A DNA stretch of 64,000 nt from Saccharopolyspora aridisoli (GTDB taxonomy: Bacteria; Actinomycetota; Actinomycetes; Mycobacteriales; Pseudonocardiaceae), in assembly GCF_004348445.1 (NCBI RefSeq), contig NZ_SMKV01000001.1, positions 1 through 64,000 of the forward strand. The letters run 5' to 3'. A program made the translations under genes and the position numbers. The notes under the pieces were generated by a model that had not been told where the DNA came from, ran no database searches, and saw only the letters and a program-made list of their open reading frames with translations. Below are positions 59,943 through 64,000 of the stretch, piece by piece. The stretch's first letter is position 1. Every line of letters starts with the position of its first letter.

Positions 59943-61274
59943 ATGGCGCTCCACCATCCTGAACTCGCCGAACGCGTCCGCGAGCAACGCCGGCTGCTGC
60001 CCGATCTCTACGGCTCGATCGAATTCGACAGCACCCCGCACCGCTTCACGACCGACCCGGAGGTGAAGTCCGACCTGCCCGCCTGGATCGCCGATCGCGA
60101 CTCCGTCCTCGCTGACGAGCGGGTCGTCGAGCTGATCCGCACGACCACCATGCTCGGGGACGTGGTGGCCGACCCCTACGCGGCCCTGGCGAAGCAGTAC
60201 GGCGCCAAGGGCCTGATCGACATGCTGCGGAAGGCGTGCAGGTCGGGCGTTGATTCCGTCCCCGATGCCCCCGACGAGCTGCGCGCGTTCATCGCATCGA
60301 TGGAAGCGACGCCGGATTGGGTCGACGTGGAGCTGGTCGAGGAGGGTGCGCGGCAGCTGCGCATCGGGGCGGCGTTCCTGTCTCCCTACATCACCCGCGG
60401 CGCGTTCCTCGCGACCTTCATCAACACCTACGCCGCCCTCCCGATGGCGCTGACCGGTGCGCTCACCGGGCGCCGGGCTTCCCGCCGGGTCAACGAGACC
60501 GCGAACTTCTTCGCGGTGACGACGTTGCCGGGAGCCCTGGGCCGCTACGGGGAAGGATTCCAGGCCGCCGCCATGGTGCGGCTGATGCATTCGATGGTGC
60601 GCTGCAACGCGCTCACCAGTCCCGAGGGGTGGGACCCCGAGGTGTACGGGGTGCCGGTGCCGCAGGTTGATCAGATGCCGGCTGGTCTGTTCAACATGTA
60701 CCTGGCGGCGGTGCTCGCCAAGAGCGCCGGCCGCGACGAGTTCTCCTCGCGCGAGCGCGCGATGCTGGAGTTCAGCCGGTACCGGTGCTTCCTGCTCGGA
60801 CTGCCCGAAGAACTCCTGCCCACCACGGCGTCCGAGATCATCGAGGTCTTCCACGCGCGGGCGGCGACGCTTCGCCGGGGCTTCGACGACGCGACCTGCG
60901 GGGAGCTGGTCCGCTCCACCATGGGCGCCGATCTCCGGCAGGGGAACTCGCTGCTCGACCAGCTCTCCGAGACCGTGGAGCGCAGCTGGAGCAGGGCTTT
61001 CTTCCTGGGCATCTGCGGCGGCGACCTCAAGCGGGCCGAGGCCATGAGCGTCCAGTTCGGACCGGTCGACGCCGCCTGCGTTGCTGCCACCGCGCCGTTC
61101 GTGCTCGGCCGGTTCGTGGCGATGGTGATCGCCGCCGAACAGCCCGCGCTTCGACGACTGGCCGACGACTACACCACGCGCGCGGTCAAGCAACGGCTCG
61201 CCGAGTACGGGAACGCCGATTACACCACCGATGCCACCGCTTACCCCCGCAGGCCAACCAGGAGTACCACCTGA
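59943..61274 (+). CDS. MpaB-family oxygenase (DUF2236)
   Basis: A 443-residue helical protein with DUF2236 features: FINTYAALPMALTGALTGRRASRRVNETANFFA and GFQAAAMVRLMHSMVRCN, then WDPEVYGVPVPQVDQM. The family includes latex-clearing protein Lcp and mycophenolic-acid MpaB, haem-dependent oxygenases. No signal peptide is seen, so this member is intracellular. The substrate is unknown. Regulation by the divergent TetR is likely. Confidence 0.85.
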   Translation: MALHHPELAERVREQRRLLPDLYGSIEFDSTPHRFTTDPEVKSDLPAWIADRDSVLADERVVELIRTTTMLGDVVADPYAALAKQYGAKGLIDMLRKACRSGVDSVPDAPDELRAFIASMEATPDWVDVELVEEGARQLRIGAAFLSPYITRGAFLATFINTYAALPMALTGALTGRRASRRVNETANFFAVTTLPGALGRYGEGFQAAAMVRLMHSMVRCNALTSPEGWDPEVYGVPVPQVDQMPAGLFNMYLAAVLAKSAGRDEFSSRERAMLEFSRYRCFLLGLPEELLPTTASEIIEVFHARAATLRRGFDDATCGELVRSTMGADLRQGNSLLDQLSETVERSWSRAFFLGICGGDLKRAEAMSVQFGPVDAACVAATAPFVLGRFVAMVIAAEQPALRRLADDYTTRAVKQRLAEYGNADYTTDATAYPRRPTRSTT

Positions 61275-61321
61275 CCCGCTCCCGATCGCCGAGACCTCCT
61301 GAAGCCGTGAGACGCCGATCT

Positions 61322-62554
61322 TCAGCGAGATCGAGGAGCTCGTGGCAGCTCGCCGGTCGAACGCACGAAGAAGTCGTGGTGCGTTTCGCGGGTTCGAGCT
61401 CGGGTGAGGTCCTCCGCGTCCTGCCTGCGGAAGCGCCGGACGAGGGCGGTGACCGCTTCGCGGCCCGCTCGGTTGGCGCCGACGGTGGACTGCGAGGGGC
61501 CGAAACCCGTGAGGTGGACGCGTGGTTCGCCGACGACCTGGGTGCCGCGCACCTGGATTCCGCCGAGCTCGTTGCGCAGCCCGAGCGGGTCGAGGTGGGT
61601 GAGGGCGGGCTTGAACCCGGTGGCCCACAATATCGTGTCGACCGGGGTGAAGGTTCCGTCGGCTTCGCGGACACCGGTCGGTTCGATCGCGGTGAACATG
61701 GGGTGGCGCTGCAGCGCGCCGCGTGCCTCGGCGGCCAGCGCGTACGGCGTCCACAGCAGTTCGGTGTAGGACACGACGCTTCCGGTGGGCCTGCCGGCCT
61801 CCACGTCGGCGGCGACCTTCGCCACCACCTCGCGCCCGGCGGAGCTGTCGAACGCACCGTCCCGGAACACCGGCTCGCGGCGGGTGTACCAGGAGGTGGT
61901 CGCCACCCGGGAGATCTCCTCCAGCTGCTGCAGCGCGGAGATGCCGCCGCCGACGACGGCGACGCGCGATCCGGCGAACCGCTCGGCGGAGACGTAGTCG
62001 CGGGTGTGCAGCTGGTTGCCGGTGAACGTCTCCTGCCCGGGGTAGTGGGGCAGGACCGGGTTGGACCAGGTCCCGGTGGCGTTGATGATCGCGCGCGTCG
62101 TCCACGACCCGCGATCGGTCGCCACCACCAGGGCCCCGTCGCGACCGGGGCGGACGGCGGTGACCGTCACCGGCCGCAGGATCGGCAGCGCGGTCTCCTC
62201 CTCGAAGGCGTTGAAGTAGCGCGGCACCGCCACGCGGCTGGGCTCGTCCGGGTCGACCGGTGGCTGGGCGAACCCGGGCAGGTCGAAGATGCCGTTCACG
62301 GTCGCCATGCGCAGCGACTCCCAGCGGTGCCGCCACGCCCCGCCCGGCGCCTGACCGGCGTCGAGCACGACGAAGGTCTCGGCGGCCTCGGGGTGGTCCA
62401 GCGCGCTGCGGAAGTCACGGCGCTGCAGGTGGTAGCCCGCGGACAGGCCGGACTGCCCACCGCCGATGACCACCACCGTCGCCAGCCGGGACTCGATCTC
62501 CGGCGACGCGGGGGGATCGGTCCGCGGGTTCGCGGAATTCGAAGGCACGTGCAT
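61322..62554 (-). CDS. Flavin-dependent monooxygenase (FMO/BVMO-like)
   Basis: A 410-residue protein with two Rossmann motifs: VVVIGGGQSGLSAGYHL (FAD, about residues 27-43) and VAVVGGGISALQQLEEIS (NADPH). AIINATGTWSNPVLPHYPG and DTILWATGFKPAL are the ATG motifs of FMO-type enzymes. The substrate is unknown. The ATG at 62554 follows GGAGAGCAGC. It converges with the MpaB-type gene. Confidence 0.87.
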   Translation of the reverse strand: MHVPSNSANPRTDPPASPEIESRLATVVVIGGGQSGLSAGYHLQRRDFRSALDHPEAAETFVVLDAGQAPGGAWRHRWESLRMATVNGIFDLPGFAQPPVDPDEPSRVAVPRYFNAFEEETALPILRPVTVTAVRPGRDGALVVATDRGSWTTRAIINATGTWSNPVLPHYPGQETFTGNQLHTRDYVSAERFAGSRVAVVGGGISALQQLEEISRVATTSWYTRREPVFRDGAFDSSAGREVVAKVAADVEAGRPTGSVVSYTELLWTPYALAAEARGALQRHPMFTAIEPTGVREADGTFTPVDTILWATGFKPALTHLDPLGLRNELGGIQVRGTQVVGEPRVHLTGFGPSQSTVGANRAGREAVTALVRRFRRQDAEDLTRARTRETHHDFFVRSTGELPRAPRSR

Positions 62555-62844
62555 GCTGCTCTCCGGACGTCGCACGGTCGCGCATGCCGTTCAACAACTG
62601 GTACGGCCACGAATTCCGGCCGGTGGCGCAGGGCACTTCCGGCAGGACGAGTTCGCCTCCGGCCCGGCGCGTCGTGACCGCAGACCCGTGCTCCGGAGCG
62701 GATCACCTCGTGCGCTGGCCGGTCGTACGGTCGCGCCTCGGAGGGGAGGTCCGCCTTGGCTGGGTGCTGCGGTCGGGCGTGCTGGCGGGTCTGCGAATCG
62801 AGCCGGAAGTGACACCGGCCGGATGCCGGAAACGGCATTCAGAT

Positions 62845-62987
62845 ATGTACGGCCAAAGCTCCGATAGTTTCCCGCTGGACCTGGGGAGTGTCAAACGCGA
62901 TGGGAGCAATGGGCTTTGTTCCGGTAGAACCAGCGCTGAATGGGGCGTTGACAGCTCGCGTACGCGCTTGCAGTATTGGCCGTACAT
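62845..62987. repeat. 12-bp inverted repeat pair flanking a promoter
   Basis: ATGTACGGCCAA (62845-62856) is repeated in perfect inverted orientation as TTGGCCGTACAT (62976-62987), with 119 bp between. The second copy overlaps the end of the proposed -10 element and the start region, as expected for a pair of repressor sites able to form a loop. Confidence 0.6.
62948..62976 (+). promoter_or_regulatory. Promoter of the MmgE/PrpD gene
   Basis: TTGACA (62948-62953) is followed after 17 bp by CAGTAT (62971-62976). The spacer contains the palindrome CGCGTACGCG. Start of transcription would be near 62983, inside the second inverted site. Confidence 0.5.
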
Positions 62988-63067
62988 TGTCGTCGACCTG
63001 CGCGGTGTTCTGCGGCGATCCCGTTCCGGGCTCGCGTGGCACGGGCTGCGCACGAGCGGGAGCGCGG

Positions 63068-64000
63068 ATGGACTCGGCCGCTGAGACGTTGGCGCGATGG
63101 GCGCACGAACTCGTCCCCGATGTCGAGGACCTGGCACTCGCGCAGCGCTCGTTGGTCGACACCCTCGCCGTCACCCTCGCTGCCCGCGATGACGACTTGG
63201 TGCGCATCTCCGCCGGGTTGCCGGACGCAGCGCGCTGGGCGGCGGTGGGCCACGTCCTGGACTTCGACGACCTGCACATGGAGTCGACCGCCCACATCAG
63301 CGTGGTGTGCGTGCCCGCGACGCTCGCGGCGGGCGGTGATGCGCGCGCCTACCTGGCCGGAGCGGGTGTCATGGCGCGGATCGGGACGGCTTTGGGCTGG
63401 TCGCACTACGCGAGCGGGTGGCACGCGACCTGCACCGCCGGTGCGCCGGCTGCCGCCGTCTGCGCCGCCGTGGCTCTCGGGTTGTCGCGCGAGCAGACCG
63501 CGACCGCGATGGCCCTGGCGGTTCCGGCCGCCGGTGGCGTGCAGCGAGCGTTCGGGTCCTCCGGCAAGTCGTTGCAGGTCGGGTTCGCCGCGGATGCCGG
63601 TGTTCGCGCCGCCAGGCTCGCGGCCGCCGGTGCCACGGCCGACCCGACCGCGTTGGACGCCTGGCTGCGCCTGGTCGGAGGTGATCCTGAGCGGATCGAG
63701 GTCACCGGGCCCGCGGTTCCCGGAGGTCTGGCGATCAAGATGTTCCCCTGCTGCTACGCGCTGCAACGGCCGATCAGCGCGCTGCGCGAACAGCTCCCCG
63801 CACCGGTCACCCCGGCTGAGGTGACCGAGATCGAGGTGCGCACTCCAGCCTGCACGGTGCAGCCGCTGATCCACCACCGCCCGAACACCGGTCTGCAGGG
63901 CAAGTTCAGCATGGAGTACGCCGTGGCCACGGCGTTGCTGGACGACCACCCCGGCTTCGGCAGCTTCACGGACCGGTCGGTCAACCGACCTGAAGCCCAG
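63068..64000 (+). CDS. MmgE/PrpD-family protein, cut by the window end
   Basis: The frame is open from the ATG at 63068 to the last base, 311 residues. The family pattern is clear: LVDTLAVTLAA, VGHVLDFDDLHMESTAHISVVCVPATLAAG, YASGWHATCTAGAPAAAVCAAVALGLS, QRAFGSSGKSLQVGFAADAGVRAA, and FPCCYALQRPI. Relatives are 2-methylcitrate dehydratase and cis-aconitate decarboxylase, with many untested members. The typical length is 440-480 residues, so about a third is missing. It could connect with the PrpF/MatC genes 6 kb upstream. Confidence 0.85.
   Translation, partial: MDSAAETLARWAHELVPDVEDLALAQRSLVDTLAVTLAARDDDLVRISAGLPDAARWAAVGHVLDFDDLHMESTAHISVVCVPATLAAGGDARAYLAGAGVMARIGTALGWSHYASGWHATCTAGAPAAAVCAAVALGLSREQTATAMALAVPAAGGVQRAFGSSGKSLQVGFAADAGVRAARLAAAGATADPTALDAWLRLVGGDPERIEVTGPAVPGGLAIKMFPCCYALQRPISALREQLPAPVTPAEVTEIEVRTPACTVQPLIHHRPNTGLQGKFSMEYAVATALLDDHPGFGSFTDRSVNRPEAQ

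Larger units (their letters stand above)
62555..63067. other. Gene-free control region before the MmgE/PrpD gene
   Basis: About 510 bp separate two divergent genes. It holds a consensus-like promoter and two perfect 12-bp inverted sites (described separately). No supported gene. Confidence 0.5.

Noticed and set aside
59874-62336. 820-codon open frame on the minus strand
   Set aside because: It crosses the MpaB-type gene antisense and the FMO gene in the wrong frame.
1-64000. tRNA/rRNA genes, CRISPR arrays, insertion sequences, phage genes
   Set aside because: I looked for transposase, integrase and phage-like proteins, regular repeat arrays and tRNA-like cloverleafs and saw none that I could support.

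Overview
The window is GC-rich DNA with tightly packed genes, many GTG/TTG starts and very frequent 4-nt ATGA/GTGA overlaps. Its gene content (heterodimeric lycopene cyclase, actinobacterial BenR-type LuxR regulator, DUF1990, DUF3040 and DUF6343 proteins, streptogrisin-like protease) points to an actinomycete, probably Pseudonocardiaceae and perhaps Saccharopolyspora-like. The genus is an inference from style, not a search result. I see no tRNA, rRNA, CRISPR array, insertion sequence or phage region.

Layout. 1-6.4 kb: acetate/monocarboxylate module with the start of acetyl-CoA synthetase, a LytS/LytTR sensor-regulator pair and two sodium:solute symporters, each with a small membrane partner. 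6.9-8.0 kb: secreted chymotrypsin-fold protease. 8.1-12.7 kb: lipid/glycerol block with a diacylglycerol-kinase-like enzyme, an AGPS-like flavoprotein, a TetR regulator and glycerol-3-phosphate dehydrogenase. 12.8-17.7 kb: a polyol/sugar catabolic operon (broken MFS transporter, SDR, FAD oxidase, FGGY kinase) preceded by a structured leader with mutually exclusive antiterminator and terminator hairpins, and followed by a gene for a GlpP-type antiterminator protein. 17.7-22 kb: small unknown genes, two DUF1990-type proteins and a universal stress protein. 22.5-27.2 kb: complete urease operon ureABCFGD. 27.5-29.9 kb: IclR regulator divergent from 3-oxoadipate CoA-transferase pcaIJ. 30.1-35.6 kb: aromatic-carotenoid operon (crtB, crtYc, crtYd, crtT, crtU, Rieske protein). 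35.6-41.4 kb: PhoU, photolyase, SDR/DUF2867 protein, aldo/keto reductase and PAP2-like protein.

41.4-55.2 kb is a full benzoate to 3-oxoadipate enol-lactone region: benE and catR-B-A-C on the minus strand, and benA, benB, a benC-benD fusion, benK and benR on the plus strand. With pcaIJ it covers benzoate via catechol to 3-oxoadipyl-CoA, except for the enol-lactone hydrolase and the thiolase. 55.2-64 kb carries an isochorismatase-like hydrolase, a LysR regulator divergent from a PrpF isomerase and a MatC-like carrier, a TetR/MpaB-oxygenase pair with a clear operator, an FMO-like flavoprotein, and the start of an MmgE/PrpD gene behind a promoter with paired operator-like sites.

The two most unusual things are (1) the leader attenuator paired with a GlpP-family antiterminator around the polyol operon, and (2) the 883-residue fusion of benzoate dioxygenase reductase, a GntR-type FCD ligand-binding domain without its DNA-binding part, and the cis-diol dehydrogenase BenD.
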